Positions 26,008-35,061 are shown, counted from the stretch's first letter. The stretch: DNA of 64,000 nucleotides from Mycobacterium montefiorense (GCF_003112775.1 NZ_BFCH01000011.1:186083-250082), one strand, 5' to 3'. Made by a program: numbers and translations. The notes: generated by a model from the sequence alone, not told the origin.

Positions 26008-27231
26008 GCGCAGCCGGTCGGGCGGCCCGGTGACCGTCAGCGCCGGCACGTTTAAGTAGAGCTCCTCGAGCATGACCCGCAGTTCCAGACGGGCCAGCTG
26101 AGCACCCAGACAGAAGTGCACTCCCCCGCCGCCGAATGCGGCGTGACCTGCGTCGGGGCGAGTGACGTCGAATTCGTCGGCCCGGTCGAACACCTCCTCG
26201 TCGCGATTGGCCGACAAGTAATGCAGCAGCACCCAGTCACCTGCGGGGATGTGCTGCCCACGGATTTCGACGTCACTGGTGACGGTGCGACGAAAATGCA
26301 TGACCGGAGTTGCCCACCGCAGCAGTTCCTCGACCGCGGGCTTGACGGTTTCTGGATCGCGGCTCAGCAGGGCCTGCTGCTCTGGGTGCTCGGATAGCGC
26401 CAAAATGCCATGGCTCAGCGTATTTCGGGTGGTTTCATTGCCAGCAATTGCCAGCAGCAGGAAGAACTCGTTCAATTGGTCCCGGTTGAGCTTTTCGCCG
26501 TCCACCTCTGCAGCCAGCAGTGCCGATAAGATGTCGTCGGTGAGCCCGTACTTGCGCCGGTGTGCCACCAATTCGCCACAGTAGGTGAACATTTCAGCTG
26601 CGGCTTGTCCGAGGGCTTCCGGGGTCGGAGCGTAGTCGGGGTCTTCGATGCCCAGGCTTCCGATGGCGTTACTCCACCGGAAAACGTCCATTCGGTCTTC
26701 GGCGGGCACCCCGAGCACATCGGCGATCACCTGCAGTGATATCTCCGCGGAAATGTCTGTCACGGCGTCGAATTCACCCTTGGTGGTGATGTCGGCGACG
26801 ATGTCGCGGGCGACTTTGCGCATTTGCGGTTCCAGACGCTGCACATTGCGGACGGTGAAGCCTTGGTTGATCAGCTTGCGGTAGAGGACGTGACGTGGTG
26901 GATCGATACCGGGCAGCAGTGCCGAATTCGGTCCCGCCTCGACCTCGACCAAGGTGTTGCCCTGGCTACTGGTGAAGGTGTCGGTGTCACGGCTGACGAG
27001 CCGAACGTCGGCATGCTTGGTCAGCAGCCATGCTCTGGGCAGGCCGGGTAATTGCACCGGATGCACCGGTGAGCCGGCCCGCAGCCGGGTCAACGCATCG
27101 AACGGGGCGCCCGTGACAAAAGTATCGGGGTCCAGCACCGCCGCCGCATCGCGATCGGATGCGGTCTGCTGGTTCTCGACGATCAGCGACCCCAGCACAT
27201 TGGCCTTGGGAATGCTCATCGCCTCAGTCAT
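25960..27231 (-). CDS. Cytochrome P450 (CYP124/125/142-like tail)
   Basis: 423 residues. I-helix LAIAGNETTRN, K-helix EELLRWATPVMHFRRT (E..R) and heme loop FGGGGVHFCLGAQLAR with Cys about 374. The closing LRSSFFHGIKRLPC strongly recalls mycobacterial P450s of the sterol/methyl-branched lipid group (CYP124, CYP125, CYP142), which hydroxylate terminal side chains, but the exact family cannot be fixed. ATG 27231 overlaps the TGA of the upstream TetR gene (ATGA), so the two are translationally coupled; ATG 27219 is an alternative. The regulator probably controls its own operon and the divergent SDR-LLM genes. Confidence 0.88.
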   Translation of the reverse strand: MTEAMSIPKANVLGSLIVENQQTASDRDAAAVLDPDTFVTGAPFDALTRLRAGSPVHPVQLPGLPRAWLLTKHADVRLVSRDTDTFTSSQGNTLVEVEAGPNSALLPGIDPPRHVLYRKLINQGFTVRNVQRLEPQMRKVARDIVADITTKGEFDAVTDISAEISLQVIADVLGVPAEDRMDVFRWSNAIGSLGIEDPDYAPTPEALGQAAAEMFTYCGELVAHRRKYGLTDDILSALLAAEVDGEKLNRDQLNEFFLLLAIAGNETTRNTLSHGILALSEHPEQQALLSRDPETVKPAVEELLRWATPVMHFRRTVTSDVEIRGQHIPAGDWVLLHYLSANRDEEVFDRADEFDVTRPDAGHAAFGGGGVHFCLGAQLARLELRVMLEELYLNVPALTVTGPPDRLRSSFFHGIKRLPCSTG

Positions 27232-27794
27232 CCCCCTTTCGAGGACGCCGTGATTCCGGCGACGATCACATCCAGCCCGGCGCGAAAGTGTGCCGCCATC
27301 TGGCGCCTGGCGCGGGGCGCGGCCTCAGCGGAGCGTGTTTCCTCCAGCGCTATCGAACCCAGTAGGTACGTGTACAAGACGGTGTGGGCCGCGGCCGCAG
27401 TGGCTTTCGCGAGTCCCGCCTCGGCGAGCAGCGAGCGGCTGTGCCGATCGAGCCGGCGCGCGGGTTCGTTCCCGGTACTGGTTTGCAGGATGCTAGCGAC
27501 ACCGGGCACGCCGAGGATCAATTCCCTTGCAGCACAATATAGCTCGATGAGTCTGGTCATCCACGGTCCATTGTCCGGCATCGGGACTTCCGCGAGTACT
27601 GACTCGGCAACCAGCTCAAGCGCCGCTTGCTTACTGGGGACGTGGTAATACACCGAGGGCACGGCGGCGCCGAGTTCGGCGGCGAGCTCGCGCATCGTGA
27701 CGCGCTGCACACCCACGCGGCGCGCCAGATTGCGCAAGGCGATTACCACCTCGTCGCGATCGAGCTCGCCATAAGTGCGGCGAGCTCCAGCCAT
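27228..27794 (-). CDS. TetR family regulator with TetR-type C-terminal domain
   Basis: 188 residues. N-terminal helix-turn-helix: ALRNLARRVGVQRVTMRELAAELGAAVPSVYYHVPSK, with the recognition helix around AVPSVYYH. The C-terminal ~130 residues (helical, ending AGLDVIVAGI) match the tetracycline-repressor-type ligand-binding domain more than AcrR. ATG 27794 is chosen; ATG 27824 would place ten extra residues before a normal start. It forms an operon with the P450 gene and lies opposite the SDR gene, with repeat sites between them (27844-27886) that are likely operators. Confidence 0.85.
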   Translation of the reverse strand: MAGARRTYGELDRDEVVIALRNLARRVGVQRVTMRELAAELGAAVPSVYYHVPSKQAALELVAESVLAEVPMPDNGPWMTRLIELYCAARELILGVPGVASILQTSTGNEPARRLDRHSRSLLAEAGLAKATAAAAHTVLYTYLLGSIALEETRSAEAAPRARRQMAAHFRAGLDVIVAGITASSKGG

Positions 27795-27843
27795 CGTTGT
27801 GACCTGATCCCCCTTGGCTACCAAGATGTCATTCCCCCATTCA

Positions 27844-27886
27844 GATTCGAGCGTTGATAAAGATGGATTCGAGCATTGTTAGAATC
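27844..27886. promoter_or_regulatory. Repeated operator-like sites between TetR and SDR genes
   Basis: GATTCGAGCGTTG at 27844-27856 and GATTCGAGCATTG at 27866-27878 are near-identical direct repeats 22 bases apart, about two helical turns. The second also forms an inverted repeat, GATTC (27866-27870) with GAATC (27882-27886). They lie in the 145-base divergent intergenic region between the TetR gene and the SDR gene, where an autoregulating TetR would bind. Confidence 0.5.
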
Positions 27887-27939
27887 TACCCGCTATCGGG
27901 CGGCCGAAATCAAAGAATTTGCTATGTAATATTTGCCCA

Positions 27940-28722
27940 ATGACGGGCCGGTTAGCGGGCAAGGTGGCGATTATCACCGGGGCCAGCACCGGCCTGGGGC
28001 CGGTTCTGGGCGCGGTGTTCGTCCGCGAAGGTGCGCGGGTACTACTAGCGGCCCGGCGCGAGGAGCTAGTCCACGACGCGGCGGCAGCGGCCGGGGCCGG
28101 CGCCATCGCGATGCGAGCCGACGTCACCAACGAGGACGACGTCGCCGCCATGGTGGCACGTGCGGTCACGGAGTTCGGCCACGTCGACATCCTGTGCAAC
28201 AACGCAGCCGCACCAGGACAGGACCGCTGGATCTGGGAGCAGACACTCGACAACTGGAACGCAACAATCGCCATCGACCTCACCGCCGCGATGCTGTGCA
28301 CCCGCGAAGTGCTCAACCAGTCGATGCTGCAACGCCGCTCCGGTGTCATCCTGAACTTCTCCTCCACGGCCGGTTACCACGGCATCGTCCGCAAAACCCA
28401 CTACGTCACCGCGAAGGCGTCGCTGCGTGCCTTCACCAAGTCCGTCGCACTCGAGGTCGGTCCGCACGGCATCCGTTGCAATTGCATCGTGCCGGGTGCC
28501 ATCGACACTGACCTATATCGCAATTGGTTACAGCGGACCGCCGACGAGCAGGGTGTCGAGGTCGCGACCGTGCGCGCGAAGTCCCTCAAAGACGTCGCGT
28601 TGCGTGATATTTCGTCTCCCGACGACGTGGCCAAATTGGCATTGTTCTTGGCCAGCGACGAGAGCCGAACCATCACAGGGCAATCGATCCCTGTCGACGC
28701 CGGAGGGTACATGCAGGGATGA
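27940..28722 (+). CDS. Short-chain dehydrogenase/reductase (SDR)
   Basis: 260 residues, classical SDR. Cofactor site TGASTGLGPVLG near residues 14-25; LLAARREE after the second strand and MRADVTNEDDV suggest NAD(H) or NADP(H) binding without a clear preference. NNAA motif present; catalytic Ser in FSSTAGYHG and the Tyr-Lys pair in YVTAK around residues 155-160; C-terminal QSIPVDAGGY is standard. ATG 27940 gives the normal N-terminus. The TGA stop overlaps the ATG of the LLM gene (ATGA), so the two are coupled. Likely an alcohol or ketone oxidoreductase in the P450-linked pathway; substrate unknown. Confidence 0.88.
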   Translation: MTGRLAGKVAIITGASTGLGPVLGAVFVREGARVLLAARREELVHDAAAAAGAGAIAMRADVTNEDDVAAMVARAVTEFGHVDILCNNAAAPGQDRWIWEQTLDNWNATIAIDLTAAMLCTREVLNQSMLQRRSGVILNFSSTAGYHGIVRKTHYVTAKASLRAFTKSVALEVGPHGIRCNCIVPGAIDTDLYRNWLQRTADEQGVEVATVRAKSLKDVALRDISSPDDVAKLALFLASDESRTITGQSIPVDAGGYMQG

Positions 28723-29753
28723 GCACGCCGCGCGCAAAGTTGTCGGTGTCCACACCGGTAGTGATCACGATGCCCCAGCTCAGTGCCGCCTGGGAGCGGG
28801 ACTCCTCGATCGAGGAGCTCACTCAAATCGCCGAAGCCGCAGACCGGCTCGGCTACCACCACCTGACCTGCAGCGAGCACGTCGCGCTGCCCGCAGTAGA
28901 ACACCAGCGACGGGGTATGAGTTACTGGGACCCGCTCGCGACGTTGGGCTATCTTGCCGCGCGCACACAACGAATACGGTTGGCTACCAACGTGTTAGTG
29001 CTCGCGTACCACCACCCGCTGGAAATCGCCAAGCGCTACGGCACGTTGGATAAAGTCAGCAATGGGCGGCTGATTCTCGGCGTCGGCGTCGGCAGCCTCA
29101 AAGAAGAATTCGACCTTCTCGGAGCTCCTTTCGACGACCGCGGACCTCGCGGCGACGATGCACTGCGCGCGTTGCGCGCATCCTTGTCGGTTCCCGAACC
29201 CGCCTACCACGGCGAGTTCTATTCGTTCGAGGGCATGGTCGTCGATCCGTGCGCCGTCCAGGATCACGTCCCGATCTGGATCGGCGGACGCACGCAGCGA
29301 TCGCTGCGCCGGGCCGTAACCCTGGCCGACGGCTGGGCTCCTTTCAACGTGACGCTGCAACAGGCCCGAGAGTGGTTGGGTCGCTTCGAACTTCCGGCAG
29401 GCTTCGAGGTGGTGTTGCCGCCGCCGGCGCCCCTGGACCCGATCAACAATCCCGACCGCACCCGCGAACTGCTCGCCGATACCGCCGCGCACGGCGCCAC
29501 CATCGTCAGCGCCTGGTTCAGGCATGACTCGCTGCAGCAATACCTGGAGAACCTGCACGCTCTTGCCGAGCTTCACCCCCCGGGCGGCCCCGCGTCAGGG
29601 CAGGCATTTTCAGCCTCACCACACCGGCCGACGATGAAAGCGGTTATCTGCGTTGGCACCTGCTCGATCACATGCCAGAGCAATATCAACTTGCGGGCAT
29701 CGTGCACGGGTTGCGTTGGATCGCGGACGGCGACTACCTCCACCACCGTTTAG
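28719..29753 (+). CDS. LLM-class F420-dependent oxidoreductase, 3' end disturbed
   Basis: The first ~285 residues are a normal luciferase-like oxidoreductase: DRLGYHHLTCSEHVALP, LGYLAARTQRIRLATNVLVL, GTLDKVSNGRLILGVGVGSL, and the TIGR03619-like QDHVPIWIGGRTQRSLRRA. From about 29570 the frame runs through EthD-like coding sequence in the wrong frame (Ser/Thr/Cys-rich tail), so the in-frame stop at 29753 is probably not ancestral. One extra C in the C6 run at 29574-29580 would join this frame to the following protein. Either a real fusion has shifted out of frame or the original stop and start were lost. ATG 28719 overlaps the SDR stop. Confidence 0.75.
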   Translation: MSTPRAKLSVSTPVVITMPQLSAAWERDSSIEELTQIAEAADRLGYHHLTCSEHVALPAVEHQRRGMSYWDPLATLGYLAARTQRIRLATNVLVLAYHHPLEIAKRYGTLDKVSNGRLILGVGVGSLKEEFDLLGAPFDDRGPRGDDALRALRASLSVPEPAYHGEFYSFEGMVVDPCAVQDHVPIWIGGRTQRSLRRAVTLADGWAPFNVTLQQAREWLGRFELPAGFEVVLPPPAPLDPINNPDRTRELLADTAAHGATIVSAWFRHDSLQQYLENLHALAELHPPGGPASGQAFSASPHRPTMKAVICVGTCSITCQSNINLRASCTGCVGSRTATTSTTV

Positions 29754-30310
29754 CGGCTCACGGGCCGCTAAGCGAGGTTGGCAACGTGGTGCACTATCTG
29801 GTCGGCGACCCCGTTGAAGAGACCTTCGACGACTTCGTGGCATTAGGGCGCACATTGCGGGACAACGGTCGCTTTCCCGTCGCGCGGCCGCTACTGCAAA
29901 TCGCGGGGCTGCGCCTGCTGCAGTGGCACTGTTCACCGCACGCCCTCATTTCCCCTGAGGTGGTGCCGTTTCGGCCGCACCGCGGCATCCTGCTGATCGT
30001 CGAAGAACCCACCGACGGCCGCTCCAACGACTGGCTGCAATGGCTACACGCCGAACACTTCCCAGCCCTGCTCGCCACCCCGGGCACGGCGGGCGCATGG
30101 ACATTCGGTTCGAGCGCCGGCTGGAGCCACATACCCCGCGGATGGCGAAACGATCATCAATACATCACCGTCGTTTACCTCGACGGCGACCCACTCACCA
30201 CGACAGCCGCCCTGGCCCCGCTCGTCGAAGAACGCTGGCGATCGCGAGCGGTGCGACCCGTATTCGCCGGTCCGCTGCGAACGATGATCAATTGGGAGGC
30301 CTGGCCGTAG
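29672..30310 (+). CDS. EthD/Dabb-like protein with two ferredoxin-fold repeats (5' end uncertain)
   Basis: From ATG 29672 it gives 212 residues, but the same frame is clearly coding further upstream: GIFSLTTPADDESGYLRWHL from about 29603. No ATG, GTG or TTG occurs in frame before 29672; an ATT at 29606 is preceded by AGGGCAGG and could be a degraded or unusual start. The protein shows two similar modules: YLRWHLLDHMPEQYQLAGI and, later, WLQWLHAEHFPALLATPGT. These W-H...H-P/E patterns are seen in dimeric alpha-beta barrel proteins of the EthD/Dabb type, which include ring-modifying or stress proteins. The gene overlaps the out-of-frame end of the LLM gene. Confidence 0.6.
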   Translation: MPEQYQLAGIVHGLRWIADGDYLHHRLAAHGPLSEVGNVVHYLVGDPVEETFDDFVALGRTLRDNGRFPVARPLLQIAGLRLLQWHCSPHALISPEVVPFRPHRGILLIVEEPTDGRSNDWLQWLHAEHFPALLATPGTAGAWTFGSSAGWSHIPRGWRNDHQYITVVYLDGDPLTTTAALAPLVEERWRSRAVRPVFAGPLRTMINWEAWP

Positions 30311-30347
30311 CGTAGGAACGACTGGCGACGTTCGAGGAGGGCTTGCG

Positions 30348-30863
30348 ATGACGAATCCCGACGCTCGGCGGGGAATCGGCCGCCGTGTTGCCGGGTTCGG
30401 CGTGGTCGTATTGGTCGGTTTGTCGGCGTGTTCCACCAAGGGCGGCGGACCCGCGTCTCCGGCCAGCTCACCGCCGGCTCTCACGCACACAACCGTCATG
30501 CTCGATCAGCACAGCCATACGATCACCGCAAAAGTCGACTGCACCACCACCGCCTCGGCACCGCACGCCACTCCACCGGAGTCGGGAGATCTGACTACGC
30601 GCATCGGCGTTCACGACGATTCGGCGGCGGTGTCTTTGACGTTGTCGGACGAAACGCCGCCAAGCGTTGACGGTATTTCGATTTCACTCAAAGTGGGAAA
30701 CGGCCAGTACCAGTTGCCCTATCAACCGACCCAGCCCGCCAACCACGTGCAGGTAACCAAAGACGGCAAGAGTTACACGAGCACCGGCAGCGGCCAGGGG
30801 ACGATGCCGGGCCAAACCGGTATGCGACAAGTCACATTCGGCATACACGTGACCTGCGCTTGA
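30348..30863 (+). CDS. LpqH-family (19-kDa antigen-like) lipoprotein
   Basis: 171 residues. Lipoprotein signal ending VGLSAC with the acylated Cys at about 28, followed by a Gly/Pro/Ser linker. The mature part follows the LpqH pattern: ITAKVDCTT, DDSAAVSLTLSDETPPSVDGI, LPYQPTQPANHVQVTKDGKSY, GQGTMPG and a final VTFGIHVTC, with two Cys expected to pair. LpqH-type proteins are surface lipoproteins and TLR2 ligands; their carrier function is not settled. It is followed by a hydrolase gene whose TTG start overlaps its TGA. Confidence 0.8.
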   Translation: MTNPDARRGIGRRVAGFGVVVLVGLSACSTKGGGPASPASSPPALTHTTVMLDQHSHTITAKVDCTTTASAPHATPPESGDLTTRIGVHDDSAAVSLTLSDETPPSVDGISISLKVGNGQYQLPYQPTQPANHVQVTKDGKSYTSTGSGQGTMPGQTGMRQVTFGIHVTCA

Positions 30864-31924
30864 ACACGCCGTCGGCCAAGCACCGGTTGTCTAACCACGA
30901 TCCCCTCTGGGATGCTTGCAGCTTGGACATCTTCGCGGAGTGGCAAAAGGGTGGTACCGAACTTCGCTGGCGGTCGACCACTGCTGCCAACGGTGGGCAG
31001 GAACTGGGGGTGTTCAGTCGCCGCTTCGGCATACCCGGAGCCCCGCCGCTCGTGCTCGTCCACGGCTTTCCGACGTCGAGCATGGACTATTTCGATCTGG
31101 CACATGAGCTGAGCTCCGATTTCGACATGTACATGTTGGACTTTCCGGGCTACGGATTGTCCGACAAACCACCGGAGCCCTACGCCTATTCGTTATACGA
31201 CGATGCGCGGCTACTCGTGCACGCCATCACCGACGTGTGGAAGCTGAGCGAATTTCGAATCCTCACCCACGATCGCGGCAGCAGTGTCGGCATGATCGCG
31301 CTCGACATGTTGGCGGCACTGGATCCGCCGGTGGTACCTCTCGACCTCATCCTGACGAACGCGAACATCTACCTTCCGCTGGCGAACCTCACGCTGTTCC
31401 AAACCGCACTGCTCGACCCGGAAACGGGGCGCGCCACCGCCGCGGCGACCACGCCCGAGACCCTGGCCGCCGGCATGGGAGCCAGCACCTTCATGCCGAG
31501 AAGAAAACTGACCGATCCCGAAATCGCGGCGCTGGCCAAATGCTTTGCGCACAACGACGGAATCCGGGTACTGCCGGACACCATCCAGTATCTGCACGAG
31601 CGCGCTGCGGACGAAACCAATTGGCTTGAAGCGCTTTCCAGCAGCCAGGTGAACACCACGATGGTTTGGGGCCTGCACGACAACGTCGCGCCGCTGCGGG
31701 TCCCTAACCACGTCTGGCTGACCTACCTCAAAAGCAAGCCCGGCCGAAACCGCTACTGGGTGGTGCCGGACGCCGATCACTACGTTCAGTGCGACGCTCC
31801 CCGGCAATTAGCCCAGATCATTCGTCTCACCGTGCAAGACGAAGACATTTCGTTGCAGACGCTCGGAAACCAGCCCGACGGCGCGGTTCTCGTCGATCAG
31901 AGCACTGGCGAGCCCGAGCAGTAG
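30860..31924 (+). CDS. Alpha/beta hydrolase, epoxide hydrolase/haloalkane dehalogenase type
   Basis: 354 residues. LVLVHGFPTSSMDYFDLA (HGFPTSS oxyanion loop), LDFPGYGLSDKPP, the elbow LTHDRGSSVGMIALDML with an Asp nucleophile in THDRG, TMVWGLHDNVAP for the acid or support residue, and a final VPDADHYVQCDAPR with the catalytic His. An Asp nucleophile points to epoxide hydrolase or dehalogenase chemistry, not an esterase. Start TTG 30860 overlaps the lipoprotein's stop. A low-complexity C-terminal tail (GEPEQ) follows. No signal peptide. Confidence 0.75.
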   Translation: MNTPSAKHRLSNHDPLWDACSLDIFAEWQKGGTELRWRSTTAANGGQELGVFSRRFGIPGAPPLVLVHGFPTSSMDYFDLAHELSSDFDMYMLDFPGYGLSDKPPEPYAYSLYDDARLLVHAITDVWKLSEFRILTHDRGSSVGMIALDMLAALDPPVVPLDLILTNANIYLPLANLTLFQTALLDPETGRATAAATTPETLAAGMGASTFMPRRKLTDPEIAALAKCFAHNDGIRVLPDTIQYLHERAADETNWLEALSSSQVNTTMVWGLHDNVAPLRVPNHVWLTYLKSKPGRNRYWVVPDADHYVQCDAPRQLAQIIRLTVQDEDISLQTLGNQPDGAVLVDQSTGEPEQ

Positions 31925-31960
31925 AACCGTAAGGGCACAATCCGTGGTGAGCCCCCTGCC

Positions 31961-33175
31961 ATGACCGTCGAATCGGATGGCAACCGCAAGTGGCTGACTC
32001 GCGGCGTCGGGGCGGTTGGGGCGACGAGCTTTTTCTCCGACGCGAGCCACGAGGTGACCACCTCGGTTTTGCCCACGTTTCTCACCGGGACGCTAGGAGC
32101 ATCCGCCGCGGCCCTCGGTGTGGTCGACGGGGTCAGTGACGCGCTGATCGGTGTGATGAAGCTGGTCGGCGGACCGCTCGCGAATGACCCCGAACGTCGT
32201 GGACGGATCGCGTCCGGCGGCTACCTGGCTACGGCAGCGGCGACGGGATCGATCGGCCTAGCCGCAACGGTCTGGCAGGTCGGCGTGCTCCGTGCGCTGG
32301 CTTGGATGTCGCGGGGCGTGCGGTCGCCGTCGCGCGACGCCCTGCTGTCGTCCCTGAGCCCAGAGTGGGCGCGCGGCAGGACATTCGGGCTCGAACGGGC
32401 CGGCGACAATCTCGGCGCGGTGGTGGGCCCGCTGCTTGCGGCCGGGCTGGTGGCCTGGGTGGGCATTCGGCCCGCCCTCTGCCTGGCAGTGATTCCGGGT
32501 CTCTTCGCCGCCGTGGCGATTCTGATAGCAGCCCGCGAAGCCCGTCGCCACCACCTGGCCGGCGGCCCGGCGGTCAGACGGCGGTTAGAGTTCGCAGCGC
32601 TGCGCGACGCCGGCATGCTGCGGGCCCTGCTCCCGGTGGCGCTGTTCGAATTCGGCAATATCGCAACGACGCTGTTGATCCTGCGCTCCACCCAGCTCCT
32701 CACCTCGCCCGAGCGGACAGTGACCGCGGCGACTTCGCTGGCGATCCTGATCTATGCGGGCCACAACGCGGTCGCGACAGTGGCGTCGCTGGCCGCGGGC
32801 CGCTGGTACGACCGGACCGGACCCCGCGCGGTATTCGCCACCGGCTCTGCCGTCTACGTGATCGGCTACTTGGTATTCGCGGCCGGGACACACAATGCGG
32901 TCGTCATCGCACTGGGCTTCGCGCTGGCCGGGGCGGGCATCGGGCTCGCCGAGCCGACCCAATCGGCCGTCGTGTCCCAGCTGCTGCCAGATCGCCTGCG
33001 TGGTAGCGGGTTCGGCGTGCTGGGCGCGGTCCAGGCAACCGGTGACGTGATAGCGACCGTCGTCGCGGGTGTGCTCTATACCGTTGCCTCACCGGCAATC
33101 GCCTTCGGCTACGCGGCCGGGTGGATGGCGTTGGCGGCCCTCGCCTCGGGCATGTTGCGTCCGGCCAGCGCCTGA
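31961..33175 (+). CDS. MFS transporter
   Basis: 404 residues with about 12 hydrophobic helices and a central hydrophilic loop (ARRHHLAGGPAVRRRLEFAAL). SFFSDASHEVTTSVLPTFL in the first helix, and RGVRSPSRDALLSSLSPEWARGRTFGLERAGDN in the third to fourth helices, are typical of a drug- or sugar-type MFS subgroup. It starts 37 bases after the hydrolase gene and faces the P450 at 33193-34395. The cargo cannot be inferred; efflux of a pathway intermediate is a guess. Confidence 0.82.
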   Translation: MTVESDGNRKWLTRGVGAVGATSFFSDASHEVTTSVLPTFLTGTLGASAAALGVVDGVSDALIGVMKLVGGPLANDPERRGRIASGGYLATAAATGSIGLAATVWQVGVLRALAWMSRGVRSPSRDALLSSLSPEWARGRTFGLERAGDNLGAVVGPLLAAGLVAWVGIRPALCLAVIPGLFAAVAILIAAREARRHHLAGGPAVRRRLEFAALRDAGMLRALLPVALFEFGNIATTLLILRSTQLLTSPERTVTAATSLAILIYAGHNAVATVASLAAGRWYDRTGPRAVFATGSAVYVIGYLVFAAGTHNAVVIALGFALAGAGIGLAEPTQSAVVSQLLPDRLRGSGFGVLGAVQATGDVIATVVAGVLYTVASPAIAFGYAAGWMALAALASGMLRPASA

Positions 33176-33192
33176 CGCAACGAGCAGGGGCA

Positions 33193-34395
33193 TCACCCCA
33201 CGAGAACAGGCAAGCGCGCCCACCCACGCACGCTCGCAGTGTGCGCCCGTTGGGCGTTGGCATAGTCGACTTCCCAGTCGGGCCAGCGTTTGAGGACTTC
33301 TTCGAAGGCCACCCGGGCTTCCAACCGGGCCAGCGCCGAGCCCAAGCAGAAATGCAGGCCCTGCCCGAAGCTGAGATGAGCGCCGCGGCGGTGGATGTCG
33401 TAGCGGTCCGGATCCGGGAAATGGCTTTCGTCGCGGTTGGCGGAGGCGTTCAGCAGCAGCATGAACGATCCTTCGGGAATGCGACGGCCGTAGAGCTCGG
33501 CATCGCGCGCGACGTAGCGGGCCTGCACCGGTGACGGCGGCTCGTAGCGCAGTGTCTCCTCGATCGCGCCGGGAATCAGCGACGGGTCCGCGGCAAGTTC
33601 GCGGCGTTGATCGGGGTGATCGGACAGCAACTGTCCCATGAAACCGATTAAGCGAGCGGTGGTTTCGTTACCGGCACCGGCGATCATTGCGGTGTAGGAC
33701 AGCACCTCGGTCCGCGACAGGGGGCGCCGGGTGCCGTCCGGCTCGTCGATCTCGGCACGCAACAGTTCGGTCATCAGGTCATCGGACGGATGACTGGCGC
33801 GCCATTCGATGTATTCGGCGAACATGGCAATGGAGCTGGCGAAAACATTCGCATCGACCGCAGCGGGATCGCTGCCCTTGGGCAGTTCGATGTTGGCGAC
33901 GCTGCGGTCCCGGATCTTTTCTTGATCCTCTTCGGGGATGCCTAGGAGATACCCGATGGTCCGCATCGGCATCATCGCGCCGAGGTCGGCGATGAAATCG
34001 AAGCCACTCGCGCCGACCAACGGATCGAGCTCGCCGACACAGAACCCGCGCACCATAGACTCGACCGCGAGCATGCGCCGCGGCGTGAAGACACGGGACA
34101 GCAGTTTACGGTGCAGATCGTGCAGCGGAGGATCTTCGAAGAGCAGAATGCCCGGCGGCACTTCGATATTCGCGAACAGGATGTCGGCGGTGGTCCCGCG
34201 GCCGGACCGGTAGGTCTCCCAGTTCGGCAATTCGCGCACCACGTCGTCGTATCGACTCAGCGCGTAGAAGTTGTACTTGTCGTTGTGGTACAGCGGCGCT
34301 TCTTCACGCATCCGCTTCCATACCGGATACGGGTTCGAGTCGATGTCGACATCGAATGGGTCGTAGTACAACTCAACGGCACTGGGGCTTGTCAT
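33193..34395 (-). CDS. Cytochrome P450
   Basis: 400 residues. I-helix MIAGAGNETTARLIGF, K-helix EETLRYEPPSPVQARYV (E..R) and heme loop FGQGLHFCLGSALAR with Cys at about 350. N-terminus YDPFDVDIDSNPYPVWKRM is that of a normal soluble P450. It is encoded 15 bases after a TetR gene on the same strand, so regulator and enzyme share a transcript that opposes the AveC-like operon. CYP family and substrate cannot be named from the sequence. Confidence 0.9.
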   Translation of the reverse strand: MTSPSAVELYYDPFDVDIDSNPYPVWKRMREEAPLYHNDKYNFYALSRYDDVVRELPNWETYRSGRGTTADILFANIEVPPGILLFEDPPLHDLHRKLLSRVFTPRRMLAVESMVRGFCVGELDPLVGASGFDFIADLGAMMPMRTIGYLLGIPEEDQEKIRDRSVANIELPKGSDPAAVDANVFASSIAMFAEYIEWRASHPSDDLMTELLRAEIDEPDGTRRPLSRTEVLSYTAMIAGAGNETTARLIGFMGQLLSDHPDQRRELAADPSLIPGAIEETLRYEPPSPVQARYVARDAELYGRRIPEGSFMLLLNASANRDESHFPDPDRYDIHRRGAHLSFGQGLHFCLGSALARLEARVAFEEVLKRWPDWEVDYANAQRAHTASVRGWARLPVLVG

Positions 34396-34410
34396 GGTCG
34401 GATCCCTAAC

Positions 34411-35061
34411 TCAGTCGTTGCGGTGTAAGAAGCCGTGCAAGAGGGCTTGAACGAGTTCCTCGACGATCACCTCTCGCGGCGGTGGTTTGTCCCCGAAGTA
34501 AGTCGAACGCAGAGCAGCCATTCCCGCGATCATCGACACCGTTGAGTGGGCCGGTAGGTCTGGGTGGTCGGACCGTAATCCCCGTAATTGCATTCCCTCG
34601 ACGCTGATTTGGCCCAGCACCGTGACCGCCCGGCGGATCTCGGCGATGCCGGCGTCCGCCTTTTCCTCGTCGCTGAGACTCTCGGCCGCCATCAGGGTCA
34701 ACAACAGACCCTGATGTTCGACGAACACGTCGTAGAGCCGCGAGACGAAAAGCCGAGTGAGCTCCTGTTCGTCGGTCTCCTCGGGCACCAGCGACTGCCA
34801 GGTTCGGCCGAATTCGTCGACGAAGCTCACGAAGGGCAAAACGAGTGCCTCGCGGAACAACGCGGCCTTCGAACCGAAGTTGCGGAACAGCAGGTGTTCG
34901 GTGACGCCGGCGGCCTGGGCGATTTCGCGTGTCGTGGTGCTGCGATAGTCCTGGCCGGCGAAAAGCTCTCGGGCGGCGTCGAGCAGCAGCCGGCGCGGCT
35001 CCCCGCGGGGCCGTCGCACCGCCGTGGCCGGTATCTGCTGCTTAGTTGCTCGCTGGGGCAC
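34411..35061 (-). CDS. TetR/AcrR family regulator
   Basis: About 216 residues. HTH: LLLDAARELFAGQDYRSTTTREIAQAAGVTEHLLFRNFGSKAAL, with the recognition helix at TEHLLFRNF. The remaining ~150 residues form the helical ligand domain. GTG 35061 has GGAGTGG upstream; a TTG at 35082 would add seven residues. It leads the P450 operon and diverges from a three-gene plus-strand unit (small membrane protein, AveC-like, binding protein). Tandem palindromes (35096-35135) in the shared upstream region are probable operators. Confidence 0.85.
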   Translation of the reverse strand: MPQRATKQQIPATAVRRPRGEPRRLLLDAARELFAGQDYRSTTTREIAQAAGVTEHLLFRNFGSKAALFREALVLPFVSFVDEFGRTWQSLVPEETDEQELTRLFVSRLYDVFVEHQGLLLTLMAAESLSDEEKADAGIAEIRRAVTVLGQISVEGMQLRGLRSDHPDLPAHSTVSMIAGMAALRSTYFGDKPPPREVIVEELVQALLHGFLHRND

